From Andalucia godoyi (taxonomy: Eukaryota > Discoba > Jakobea > Jakobida > Andaluciidae), in NCBI GenBank assembly GCA_009859145.1, contig VRVR01000054.1, positions 62,001 to 126,000 of the forward strand: a stretch of 64,000 nucleotides of DNA, written 5' to 3'. Both the position numbers and the translations under genes were made by a program. The notes beneath the pieces are model-generated. The model did no database searches. It worked only from the letters and a program-made list of their open reading frames with translations, and was not told the DNA's origin. Positions 30,603 through 40,057 of this stretch are shown in pieces (positions within the stretch are counted from its first letter, which is position 1; each line of letters opens with the position of its first letter).

Positions 30603-31213
30603 TCAACTACAGCAACAGCAACAGCAGCAACAACAGCAACAGCAACAACAACAGCAAGAAAAGAAAAGAAAAGGAAGAAGAAAAAAATGAAAAAGAAGAC
30701 GGAGCAACGGTTACTATGTACGCTGAAGAATCGACTGTGTGTTTTGTTATCAAAGACTTCCCTAATCCTTGAGCAGAACAAGCAGTAGCAGTAGTTGAAC
30801 AAGAAGAACAAGAGGAGTATTAAAATAAGAAGGATGCAACTGCTATTTGATAACTAGTAGTAGTAGTACGGTTCAGTGCTTTATGACAACGAATCAGAAA
30901 ACGACCCGGAACCTGGAAAAGAAACTCGAATTCGAACTGGGAACGTTTGAGAATCGGGCTTTGCCAGTTGTCGATTGCCGAATCTCCTTTGGAGGACTTG
31001 AGGCTGGAGGACTGCGACTCGACTTTACGCTTGAGTGAAGCCTTCCGAGTTTCCCAAGTTCCGACCAAACGTATTTTCGCAGCAAAGAAAGAACTGAAGA
31101 AGAATAAAAAAACAACAAACCAGCAAGGAAAGCCGCTAATCTGCACTACTACTACTACTACTTGTTGTTGTTGTTGTTGTTGCCGAGTGAGCGCTTTGAA
31201 AGGAACTCTCAAG
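30603..31213. promoter_or_regulatory. Divergent promoter region, BCAS3-like / orphan
   Basis: A 611-bp gap. A CAG/CAA run at about 30608-30657 and a purine tract to 30705 give a pyrimidine/CTG leader for the BCAS3-like gene. The orphan side is unusual in being A-rich rather than pyrimidine-rich just before its ATG, with a TTG run at 31160-31180. Confidence 0.45.
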
Positions 31214-33421
31214 ATGCAGTTTCGTGTTCCTGTGACTCATCCTTCAAGATCAGAGTCTGTGTTTTTACCAAGTCGTTCGGCTCTGTTCACTCGTCCATCC
31301 ACGATCCTATCCCTGTTCCCCGGGCCTCCAATTCCCCATTCTCCGAACTCCCTGTCGTTTGTAAGTTCTCCAGCATCGCCGATTTCCAGCCCGTCTCCAA
31401 CAACAGAATCCCTTGATTTGTCGATGCGCGCCCAAGCATTGGCGCGTCTTGCGGCTTCAAGAACGGGCGCAAAGTCTCTGCAGCCGCTTCAGCAGGACTT
31501 CAAAACAAGCGTTTCTATTGCAGTTCTCAGTGAAAAGAATGCAGACTGGACTGCGGCTGCGGCGGCATGGACTCGAGCTATGGATGTGCTGGACCGACTC
31601 TTGTCTTGCGCGTCAAAGTCCCCACTGCTGTCAATAAGCAGCGTCAGTGGAAAGCGAGTGACGCTACTCGCGGATCGAGTGCAGAGCGATAATGACCCTA
31701 GCTTTGTTGCTGCAAATAACAGTAGCGACACCAGCGCTGGGAACATCGAAAGCGGTGTGTTGGACGACGCAACCGAAACGATCTTTCGTGTCGCTTCTGT
31801 TGTGCTTGATGGATGGACAGACGGAATTCCAACTGTGCTGAACGGCGCATCTCTTGCGTACTATGCCCTGGGGCTCTCGTCAGCTTCGCCAACAGGAGGC
31901 AGCAGTGGCAGCAGTGGCGGCAGCGGCACGTCTCCTTCATCATCGTCGTCATCATCGTCGGCACCTCTATCACCGACTTCGTCTATGTTGTCTCCATCGA
32001 GAACCAGTGCCATGTCCAATGCATTGGCCTTTGCGCTCGAGTATTTGCTTTTTGTATCTCCGTTTCCAGCGTACTCTGCGTCTCTTTTCCAGTTTCTCAT
32101 CCCAGGCGGTTTGGATCAAGAGTGGGTGGATGTTGCGCGAGCGTGTGTTTCGCCAGCAATTCTCGACGCCATCGAAAAGACGGTGTTCAATGTCTGCGAG
32201 TCCAACGGTCTTGTTCTCAAGCCTGGCTTCCACGGTGGCGCTTCACTTTCTGCTGCCCACATGAACATTTCGCTGATTCTTTCCTCGGTTCCCGCGACGC
32301 CTGCAACTCCGATCCCTTCGTCCCCATCGTCCCCTTTTGCAATTTCGCTGACAGTACCGTCTGGACGAAGCATATCATCACCTCCTGCATCTCCAAACGC
32401 TCACCCGCACCCCTTTTCGACATCGTCCCTGTCCACAACAACAACAGGAGGATCCGCGGCCAATGGCCCCTTTCCCAGCGCACTGCTGCTGGCTCTGGTT
32501 CACGCCCGCCATGCTCTCTACGCATCTTGCTACTCTTACCCGTTTTCTACGCGCAATTCTTACCCAGTCTATTCGTTTCCGTATTCCTCGGCTTCTCAGG
32601 CGGACAGGAGCGCCTCCGGGGCTGGAAAGCAGTTCAACGATCTGCGTTACCGGGCATCGCTTGGGTGTGTTCTTTCGCCCACTGCGTTTGAGATTGCACG
32701 ATCGACGACAGGATATCAAAAGCAGCAATCGGCCCCCGTGATCTCGGAAGAAGATCTTTACTGTATCATAGCGTGCAGCGTGCAGTGTACAACCTGCATT
32801 TTGTCGCTGTTGAAGCTTTCTCCTGGCCCTGGCCCTGCCCCTGTTTCTCCTTTATCTGCGTCATCATCTCTGTTGTCATCATCATCATCACCATCTTCAC
32901 AGCCAAGCTGGCTGAGCATAGAGGAAGAGAGAGACCTTGTTTTCGAGTCATGGGTCCACATCCATCGGGTCTTACGGCTCCTGAATCACGTTCCTTTGAA
33001 CGACCCTGCCTTTGCAAGTGCGGCAGATCGTGGCCGACAGGACCCGTTTGCGTGGATTGCTGCTGGTGCCTCGCCAGTGATCTCGCAGCACTTGAAAACC
33101 CGGCTTGGTAAGGAGTCCGAAGCACTCGTTTGCTATCTTGCTGGAATGGTCTGCAGGTCCATGTCCAGACTGCACCCCTCAGAAATGGCAGACTGGGCCC
33201 AGCGAGCAGTTTTGTGGTTGGAGCGTGCGATCCTCATTTGCAGAAGCGCCGTCGCTGCTCCTTCCTCTACCGCTTCCACTACCACTTGTTCTTCTGATGG
33301 AACTGCAGGAGCTGCAATTGGCCCGTCATCCATTCGAGAAGTAGCTGCAATGTGCGGAGTAATGGTAGGCGTTGCTCGTGGTGAATGTGTGCTGCTCGCA
33401 TATTCTCCTAAAGGGCCGTGA
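31214..33421 (+). CDS. Large orphan protein, helical with Ser/Pro-rich inserts
   Basis: A 735-residue protein that I do not recognise. The ATG at 31214 (MQFRVPVTH) was chosen because the frame upstream encodes Thr/Cys homopolymers from trinucleotide repeats. An N-terminal Ser/Pro leader is followed at about 85-130 by an amphipathic helical pair (SIAVLSEKNADWTAAAAAWTRAMDVLDRLL), reminiscent of a TPR or MIT hairpin. Further helical blocks at about 270-330, 420-470 and 500-690 are separated by Ser/Pro/Thr runs. The C-terminal block carries LGKESEALVCYLAGMVCRSMSRLHP and AQRAVLWLERAILICR, again TPR-like. No catalytic motif or membrane segment is evident. It shares its promoter gap with the BCAS3-like gene, and a helical-repeat scaffold is the most that can be proposed. 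Confidence 0.65.
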   Translation: MQFRVPVTHPSRSESVFLPSRSALFTRPSTILSLFPGPPIPHSPNSLSFVSSPASPISSPSPTTESLDLSMRAQALARLAASRTGAKSLQPLQQDFKTSVSIAVLSEKNADWTAAAAAWTRAMDVLDRLLSCASKSPLLSISSVSGKRVTLLADRVQSDNDPSFVAANNSSDTSAGNIESGVLDDATETIFRVASVVLDGWTDGIPTVLNGASLAYYALGLSSASPTGGSSGSSGGSGTSPSSSSSSSSAPLSPTSSMLSPSRTSAMSNALAFALEYLLFVSPFPAYSASLFQFLIPGGLDQEWVDVARACVSPAILDAIEKTVFNVCESNGLVLKPGFHGGASLSAAHMNISLILSSVPATPATPIPSSPSSPFAISLTVPSGRSISSPPASPNAHPHPFSTSSLSTTTTGGSAANGPFPSALLLALVHARHALYASCYSYPFSTRNSYPVYSFPYSSASQADRSASGAGKQFNDLRYRASLGCVLSPTAFEIARSTTGYQKQQSAPVISEEDLYCIIACSVQCTTCILSLLKLSPGPGPAPVSPLSASSSLLSSSSSPSSQPSWLSIEEERDLVFESWVHIHRVLRLLNHVPLNDPAFASAADRGRQDPFAWIAAGASPVISQHLKTRLGKESEALVCYLAGMVCRSMSRLHPSEMADWAQRAVLWLERAILICRSAVAAPSSTASTTTCSSDGTAGAAIGPSSIREVAAMCGVMVGVARGECVLLAYSPKGP

Positions 33422-34074
33422 ATGCCGTCCGGGCAATGTAAAAATAGCTGCGCTCTTTTGCTGCGGCGCAGCGGAAGATCGATCCTCAAATGGAGCTTCC
33501 CGTCTTTGCTAGTCTCGGCTGGATGATGGGCAATTCGGGACTGTGTGATGTGTCTGATGGGACACACACCTTTCTGGTTTTTCCACTTGTCTATTTTTGC
33601 ACTGCCTGCATTTTCCCATCGCGTTTCCTTTCACTACGCCGCCGAGCTGCCCGAACTGCCGAGCATTACCCGACCCATTTGTGCAAAAAATAATGAAACA
33701 CCTCGAAAGAAACCCTGTTTCTTTTTTCTTTTCTTTCTCTTTCGTCTTCCTTTCGTCTTCTTTGTTCTTCTTCTTCTGTTCCTTTCATTCCTCTCCTTCC
33801 TCACGTCCTCACGTCCTCCCTGTATCGTAGCCAGCTCTCTTGTTTTTTTTTTTTTTTGGGTATTGCCGTTGTCTGGCTGCGTGGCGGATTTTTCACACAT
33901 ATCTTCTTCTTTTCGTTTATCTTTTCTTTCTATATTTATTGTTATTACTATTTGGTTTTTTTGTTTTGTTTTTGACAGGAGAGTGGGAAAGCGCCGGGAG
34001 AAGAATATTCTTATCAACAGAACAAAAAGCAAAAAACAACAACAAACAAACAACAACAACAACAAAAACGAAAG
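33422..34074. promoter_or_regulatory. Upstream region of family member A
   Basis: 653 bp. A pyrimidine-rich stretch (33715-33870) is followed by T-rich DNA, then a CAA-type run at 34035-34070 that abuts the ATG. The run of CAA just before a start resembles an unstructured 5' leader. No gene is seen. Confidence 0.45.
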
Positions 34075-35430
34075 ATGGATTTGACATCTGCGCTATCTTC
34101 TCCGTGGCCGACACTGTCTTCCACATCTTCGTTGATGCGGTTGATGATGCCTGGGTCGACAACCGTCAATGTAACTTCGGAGCTGCTCTTTCCATTTGTG
34201 CCTTTTGAAGACATTGAGCGGACCTCGGTAACGCCGCGCGTGCCCACCGCGGAACCGATTGGGGAGTGCCAGGCGCCGCTCCGAAGGATCCCACAGGTAG
34301 AAAAGCCCGATATCCGGTTATTACCAACGCACATCGGCCGCATCCGGAAGGCCGAAAAGGAATGTCCGCTGCCGATTCGAGACCCGACGCTCGTGATTCC
34401 CGGCGTCAATGTCGACAAGGTGGGTGCCCCGTGTCAGCCAAGCCACGCCGCCACGCAGTCCGCTCCATCTCCGTCAGCGACAGATTGGGTGATGTCAGCA
34501 GCCTCATCCGCAGACCTTTCCCGCTTCTCGATCCAGACCCGCACCGGCCGGATTCCTTACCATTCCTGGACATCGCCCACGAATTCAACGGGTGCCGCCC
34601 GCAACGCACAATCCGACACCACGAACCCGACTGTCGGCCCTCATCCCCACCCCAACGACCAGAGCAGCAGCAATGTGCTTGGACCGATCTTCCAGCTTCT
34701 CGACCCATCCGTGTTTGACATTGGCACCTTCCACATTGGCACCCCTGAATCCAGCACCTCTTCGTCGGACAAGACTCCCATCAACGACGGAGAGTGGTAC
34801 AAAACGTCTGTCTATTCACTCAAGGCTTCTTTTCACGTCCGAAACGATTCGCATCCGTGGTTCGCTTCCACGTGTCTTGTTCGCGAATCCGACGGATCTG
34901 TTGTCCACGACGGGCTTTCCTTTCAAAAACACGGTCCCTTCCCATTCCACTCCAAATTCCTGGGCGATCAAATGACTCTTGTCGAAGGCGAAATCGGTCC
35001 GTTCTCCGTATCCAAGTTTTCGTTTGTCCACCACGGAAAGCCTGTGAAGTTCAGGCTTTGCGTTCGGTGCTATTCCGAATCGGATAAAGAAGAAATCGCA
35101 AGCGAATTCACTGTCGTTTCGCCTTCCTTCGTTGTAAAGTCAAAGAAGCCGAAGAGAGGAGAAAAGCGAGAATGCGGAATGGTTTGGGAAAGGTATGAAC
35201 ACAACAGCAACATCAAGAAGAACAGCTGCGATGGCAGCAGCACCGGCAGCAGCAATCACATCGACAATGAAATGGACTGCAGCAATGAGAATCGCGACGA
35301 TTCATGTGCCATTCACGCAGCCAAAGTGTTGAAGATTGCTGCGGATACAGCAATCATGGGAAATGGTATGATTGAAATACAGATGCGTTCTTCTTCAGGA
35401 TCTGGAGTAAGCTTACATTGCGTCTCGTAA
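34075..35430 (+). CDS. Family member A: protein with the shared TGR/WYKTSVY/VKSKKPK domain
   Basis: A 451-residue protein, one of four paralogues in this window. The shared domain spans about residues 151-360: FSIQTRTGRIPYHSW, then (after an insert of about 65 residues unique to this member) EWYKTSVYSL at 240-249, GLSFQKHGPF, GEIGPFSVSKFSFVHHGKPVKFRLCV and VSPSFVVKSKKPK ending at K360. Alternating hydrophobic strands suggest a beta sandwich, and the basic KSKKPK could be a nuclear signal or DNA contact. The N terminus is Pro/Ser-rich; the tail is Asn/Ser-rich. Function is unknown; a DNA-binding transcription factor is the leading inference. It is the shortest member, lying 0.9 kb upstream of member B on the same strand. 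Confidence 0.75.
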   Translation: MDLTSALSSPWPTLSSTSSLMRLMMPGSTTVNVTSELLFPFVPFEDIERTSVTPRVPTAEPIGECQAPLRRIPQVEKPDIRLLPTHIGRIRKAEKECPLPIRDPTLVIPGVNVDKVGAPCQPSHAATQSAPSPSATDWVMSAASSADLSRFSIQTRTGRIPYHSWTSPTNSTGAARNAQSDTTNPTVGPHPHPNDQSSSNVLGPIFQLLDPSVFDIGTFHIGTPESSTSSSDKTPINDGEWYKTSVYSLKASFHVRNDSHPWFASTCLVRESDGSVVHDGLSFQKHGPFPFHSKFLGDQMTLVEGEIGPFSVSKFSFVHHGKPVKFRLCVRCYSESDKEEIASEFTVVSPSFVVKSKKPKRGEKRECGMVWERYEHNSNIKKNSCDGSSTGSSNHIDNEMDCSNENRDDSCAIHAAKVLKIAADTAIMGNGMIEIQMRSSSGSGVSLHCVS

Positions 35431-36353
35431 GTCACCACGGATGTTGGGAATTTTAAATGATACAATGGTACTTTATTGCACTCCATCTGTTTTTTCCGTC
35501 CCTTCTTCTGTCTTTTGATGTTTTTCTTCTCTTTGTTTAAATAAAAGTATGCTTATGCAAAACGCTTTCATCTCAGCTCCTTTTCTTTTCTTTTCTATTA
35601 TAATAATAATAATATTTTTTTTGCGAGTTGTTGTTGAAGCGCTAAGAGAGGGCCGGGGAAAAAATTCGAATCACGGGTGGGGCGAAAACGGTATTTCGCG
35701 GTACTCCATTTCCTATTCTAGTGCGGGCCGTTGTTTTTTCGATGGACGGGTATATTGTGCATGCATGTCGTTGCAGAATGGTCCGTTGACCGTTTCTTCC
35801 CGGAGGCGGAGGAGAAAGCGCCTGAACGCCAAATCCAATATCTTGGGGGTTTCCAAAGAAGCACGAAGGGAAAGGTCAGCAGCGACGTGGACGCGGGAGA
35901 CGGGGGATTTTATCGTATTTGGCAGTAGAAGTGTTCACTTTGTGTTGCTGAACAGTTCAATTGCACTGTCTCTCCGGGGCCCGTCGCCCACTTGAATTAC
36001 TTCCTCGGTCAGCCGGGTAAGCGGTCTCTTCTTCGTTTCCTTGTACTTAACATCACAATCGCGAAGAATTACTGCCTCCCCTGATTGTTTTTATTACGTG
36101 TTTTGCATAAAGGATTCTGTCCCCCACTCTCCTTCTCGTATCGTTTTATTTCACTGTCACGTTCCTCTGTCGGGTTTTCTCTCACCGTCGACACGTCGTC
36201 CTTCCCCCTCTTTAAGCTTTATTTCTTTTTCTATACTTCTTTTCTTTCTTTGCTGCTGCTTCCCTTCTGCTTTGTGTTATCTCGTTATCGTGTTTTGTCT
36301 GTTGTTACGTATTTTTGAAAACTTGTCTTTTTTTCTGTTCCCTATACAAAAAA
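35431..36353. promoter_or_regulatory. Upstream region of family member B
   Basis: 923 bp. Holds an ATA run near 35588-35610 and an 18-bp inverted repeat at 35682-35699 (GCGAAA, spacer ACGGTA, TTTCGC). A long pyrimidine-rich leader from about 36120 to 36350 precedes the ATG. No coding frame begins with a plausible ATG. Confidence 0.45.
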
Positions 36354-39300
36354 ATGCCTCGTCTGTCTCCCACGAACGCCTCTGCCGGCATGGACTCCGA
36401 GTCTTCTGCACTGTACGACACCTCGCGTATATTCTCGAGGAGGTTGTCGATCAGTGCCGGGCCGCAAAATGCCTCGTCCAGTCCAGGAGTCGTGCTGGAT
36501 TCTCCTCTCCAGGCCTACTTCAATCTGCCGGGGTTCGCTGCTGACGCCCCGATGTCGACCAATGGACCCGCGGGCATTTCTACCGGCCTCTCCAGCATGC
36601 AGCGACAGCCGTCCTTTGACGCCAGCAGCTTCTTTTTGAAAGAGGCGTATTCGGGTAGCGGTAACCACAACCATCATAACCATCATAACCATCATAACCA
36701 TCATAGCCACAACCACAACCACAACCACAACCACCATCATCCTGCGGGTGACAATGATCCTAATGGCTACATGCAGACCGATGGAGCGACAACCACACAT
36801 TCCAGTGCGCCAGCGCTCCCAACCAAACTTCCAAAAGTGCAGTCCATCCCGGCAGCTGCACCACCATTTTCTTCTTCTTCAGGAGGTACATTGATGGACG
36901 CGCAAATCATTCCCGAAAGCAAAGAGACGCCCATTCTCCACGAGCAAATAGGAGCTGGCACGAGCATCAAGATGCCGGTCTCTCAGAATAAGCAAAGACA
37001 GATGGTAAGCGCAATCCATGGAACGGCAGATGCTCCTGCGTCTGCACCTTCGCAGGAATCCGACCAAGAAACGGAGAGACAAACATCCGATGGGTTTGCG
37101 AATGGTAATGTTGGGAGCTCCGAGGGCGATGCGGGCTCTAACTCCGATCAAAAGTTCTTTTCATGGACCCCTCTCGATCCCCCACTGCGCAACCTTGCTT
37201 CTTGGTCCGTTCTGACCAAGACGGGCAGGACAGGCTATCATGCTTGGCACGGAAACATTGATTCGGAACTTGAACGAGAAGATTTCGAATGGTACAAGAC
37301 TTCTGTGTATACGATCTGTGTCCGAATTGAGCTTAACAGCAGTGGCGGCTCTGCAGGGAAGCTGTCGTCCCAATTATTGTCGACATCACCAGGTGAGTTA
37401 CAAGCAATCCATCCGGAGCATCTCTATGAGGCCCAGATCTCAGGATCCCCTTCCATGCAGGATCGTTCTTTCTCCGTGCATGACTCCAATTCTGCATCGT
37501 CCTCTTCGGCATTGCGCGTCTCGCAGTCGCATGTGGATGAATCAATGTTTGCAGAGGCACCGGATGTATCGGATGGCAGCCTCGACTACTTTGATGCAAT
37601 TATCGAGTTAATGCACGATGGGGACGACGAGCCCATTCCGGACGGCTTTCGCTTCCACAAGTCGGGCCCGTTCCGCTTGCTGCGTCGCGGACCTGGAATC
37701 TATCAAGGTGAAATAGGGCCGTTGTCGCCAGATCGATTTTCGTTTACGCACTCTGGATCCCACCACAAATTCAGACTTCGTATCTCGGTGAGACACTCGT
37801 CCGCAGCACTTTCTGGTGATTCGCAGAATGGAAGATCGCTGCGAGGTCGGCTGCAGGATGCCAATGTGGTGAGTGACAGTGATGAGGAGGAATCTTTTGA
37901 GAGAAGTTCTTCCACCCGTGGAAAACGCGTTGGTGCAGGTGGTGCTCTGAGATCTGCAACGGCGTCCACTTCAAACGACGATTTCGCCGTCGATGGTGAT
38001 ACGGTGTGGCATCATTCCATCTCTCCAGGGTTTTTAATCAAGTCCAAAAAACCCAAAAAACTGAACCAGTCGCACCACACCAGTGCCGTGTCGTCAGCGA
38101 ATTTTCCGAACAACAACTCAGGACTCTTCCTGGGCGGTTTTCCAGCTGCTGGCGCGGGACTGGATCCTGTCGCGACCAACGCGATGGCAGCCGCATTGTT
38201 CGGAAATGTTCTCCAGCCGCAAGGTCTCTTCTCTGGATATGAGCAGTTGGCGGCCGGGTTGGCGCCAATGGTACCCTTGGGACCGCAGTGGACCAACCAT
38301 CTAGCTGCAGCTGCAGCTGCAGCCGCAGCCGCAGCCGCAGCCGGCGGTGGCAATACGTCCTTGTCAGGCATCAGTGCACCGGTGAAGCGAACCCGGAGTT
38401 TTGCTGCGAATGAACTCGCAAATTCAGAGATCCTTGCAGCTCCTCCGTACAACACCAACAGCCAGAACAATGGGGGCAGTAGCATTCATCAAGAAGATGT
38501 GCAGCGCCAGCATCGAGGCGGACAGCGCGGAGATCACGGCGGCTCCAGCACTAACGCCGGCTCTAGCTCCGTGGCTGGTGGCTCCTCCAGTTCTCATGCT
38601 GCGGGACACGTGTCCAGTGGACTTTCCCATGGAATGATGGTGTCTCAGGAGCAGGCAGCAGGAGTGGCGGAACCGTCGCAAAAGCGGCAATTTCGTTCAT
38701 CTGGTGCGCAGCAACACGTTCTTCAGAACCTCATTTCCTCGACTTCGGATTTAGAGCAACTGCTTGTTATGGAGCGCATTCTGCAGGCCGCGCAAGTGGC
38801 GCATTTGCAAATGCAAGTACGACAAGCCCTTGCGCACCAGCAAGTGGCCGCCGCAGCGTTGTTTTCGCAGCAACCGATGTCCGGAAATTCAGCTCAGACT
38901 GGCATACTGTCCCAGCATCAGCAACAGCATCAGCAACAGCAACAGCAGCTGCAGAATGCACCAGGTTTTGATGATCATCGTATGTCTGGCATTTCTGAAA
39001 TCGCTCATTCCATTCAACAGCAGATGCAGACCCAGCAGCAACCGCCTGTGGGATTTAATCCGGCGCTGTTATTTGGATCCAATTTTGCGGATCTTGGAAC
39101 GCACCAGCAAGTGCCGTACCCATTGGAAGAGGATGGGCAGTACATGTCACAGGAGCAGTATGCTGCAATACTAATGCAACAGCACCAAAACGTGATGAAT
39201 ATGCTCGCCAATTCCCGATCCTCGATCTCCTCTGCAGCAGGATCGTCGTCAGCAGCAGCAACAGCAGCAGCACCTTTGGGCACGGTAGCGCAATCTCCTG

Positions 39301-39668
39301 TAGTTCCTGATGCCAGTTCGAACGCTCGAACGAGTGGAGAGGCTTCGCATCACTGGGACGGGGGTCATTCCGACAGCTTTCCTGGCGTGACCAATCTCGC
39401 CTTCACCAGCGATGCAGGGCTGCTAGAAAACGGAAATGTTGATCTGCGACGCATGTCATTCGTTTTTCCAGTCTCCGATCAAGCAAACGCATCCGGACTG
39501 CCTGCATTGTTCGAGTCCGGCCAGCGGACGACAGCAGCAGCGTCAGAATCCCAGATTCCCGCCCAGGACGCTGGGCAGTCCAATAGTTCGGAAGAAGATC
39601 TGCTTGCAGATCTGGACTCGGAGCAAATCGATGGAAACGATCGTGTTATGAAATCAAGTCTCGAGTAA
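36354..39668 (+). CDS. Family member B: large Gln/Ser-rich protein with the shared domain
   Basis: A 1104-residue protein, ATG at 36354 (MPRLSPTNAS); the longer frame begins at a TTG. The shared domain lies at about 284-568: WSVLTKTGRTGYHAW, EWYKTSVYTI at 312-321, a strand with FDAIIELMHD, GFRFHKSGPF, GEIGPLSPDRFSFTHSG with FRLRISV, and SPGFLIKSKKPK. Two long Ser-rich inserts (about 80 and 65 residues) split it. Before it is a striking His/Asn tract at about 103-128. After it come a run of 12 Ala (about 647-658), a helical segment (DLEQLLVMERILQAAQVAHLQMQ) that could dimerise, and Gln-rich regions typical of activation domains. Nuclear transcription factor is inferred. Confidence 0.75.
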   Translation: MPRLSPTNASAGMDSESSALYDTSRIFSRRLSISAGPQNASSSPGVVLDSPLQAYFNLPGFAADAPMSTNGPAGISTGLSSMQRQPSFDASSFFLKEAYSGSGNHNHHNHHNHHNHHSHNHNHNHNHHHPAGDNDPNGYMQTDGATTTHSSAPALPTKLPKVQSIPAAAPPFSSSSGGTLMDAQIIPESKETPILHEQIGAGTSIKMPVSQNKQRQMVSAIHGTADAPASAPSQESDQETERQTSDGFANGNVGSSEGDAGSNSDQKFFSWTPLDPPLRNLASWSVLTKTGRTGYHAWHGNIDSELEREDFEWYKTSVYTICVRIELNSSGGSAGKLSSQLLSTSPGELQAIHPEHLYEAQISGSPSMQDRSFSVHDSNSASSSSALRVSQSHVDESMFAEAPDVSDGSLDYFDAIIELMHDGDDEPIPDGFRFHKSGPFRLLRRGPGIYQGEIGPLSPDRFSFTHSGSHHKFRLRISVRHSSAALSGDSQNGRSLRGRLQDANVVSDSDEEESFERSSSTRGKRVGAGGALRSATASTSNDDFAVDGDTVWHHSISPGFLIKSKKPKKLNQSHHTSAVSSANFPNNNSGLFLGGFPAAGAGLDPVATNAMAAALFGNVLQPQGLFSGYEQLAAGLAPMVPLGPQWTNHLAAAAAAAAAAAAAGGGNTSLSGISAPVKRTRSFAANELANSEILAAPPYNTNSQNNGGSSIHQEDVQRQHRGGQRGDHGGSSTNAGSSSVAGGSSSSHAAGHVSSGLSHGMMVSQEQAAGVAEPSQKRQFRSSGAQQHVLQNLISSTSDLEQLLVMERILQAAQVAHLQMQVRQALAHQQVAAAALFSQQPMSGNSAQTGILSQHQQQHQQQQQQLQNAPGFDDHRMSGISEIAHSIQQQMQTQQQPPVGFNPALLFGSNFADLGTHQQVPYPLEEDGQYMSQEQYAAILMQQHQNVMNMLANSRSSISSAAGSSSAAATAAAPLGTVAQSPVVPDASSNARTSGEASHHWDGGHSDSFPGVTNLAFTSDAGLLENGNVDLRRMSFVFPVSDQANASGLPALFESGQRTTAAASESQIPAQDAGQSNSSEEDLLADLDSEQIDGNDRVMKSSLE

Positions 39669-40057
39669 TAACAATCCCTGCAAATGTGCCTCCTCCTCTG
39701 CTTTCGACGCTGGAATTCTTTCAAAAACGCCGATCGTTTTTATAGCTTCCCTCTGTCGGTAAATATAAAATCACAAAAACCGAAAGTTTACAAAATATTC
39801 AAATAAGCTTGCCAACAAACTGACATCAATATTCATCATCATTATTGCGGATTCTCAAACTGATGCTTGATTTGAGAAAGTTCGAGTTATCTCCCCCACA
39901 TTTTCCTCTCAAAACCCGCTCGAGCGATCACGCGACATCAGCATCAGAAACTATTGGGCAGACCCAATGCTCATGTACTCCCAACAGCGACAATCGTCAA
40001 AAAAAATAAAATAACAAAAAATAATTACACAGCGCGAAGAGAAGACCGTCACCACAA
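39669..40057. other. Convergent intergenic region between members B and C
   Basis: 389 bp, AT-rich in the middle, with A-rich ends near 40000-40025. No gene or repeat array is seen. Confidence 0.45.

Noticed and set aside
31813-32691. 292-codon frame inside the 31214 orphan
   Set aside because: A shadow frame of the longer, better-composed 735-residue gene; Cys/Phe/Val-rich composition is typical of an out-of-frame reading.
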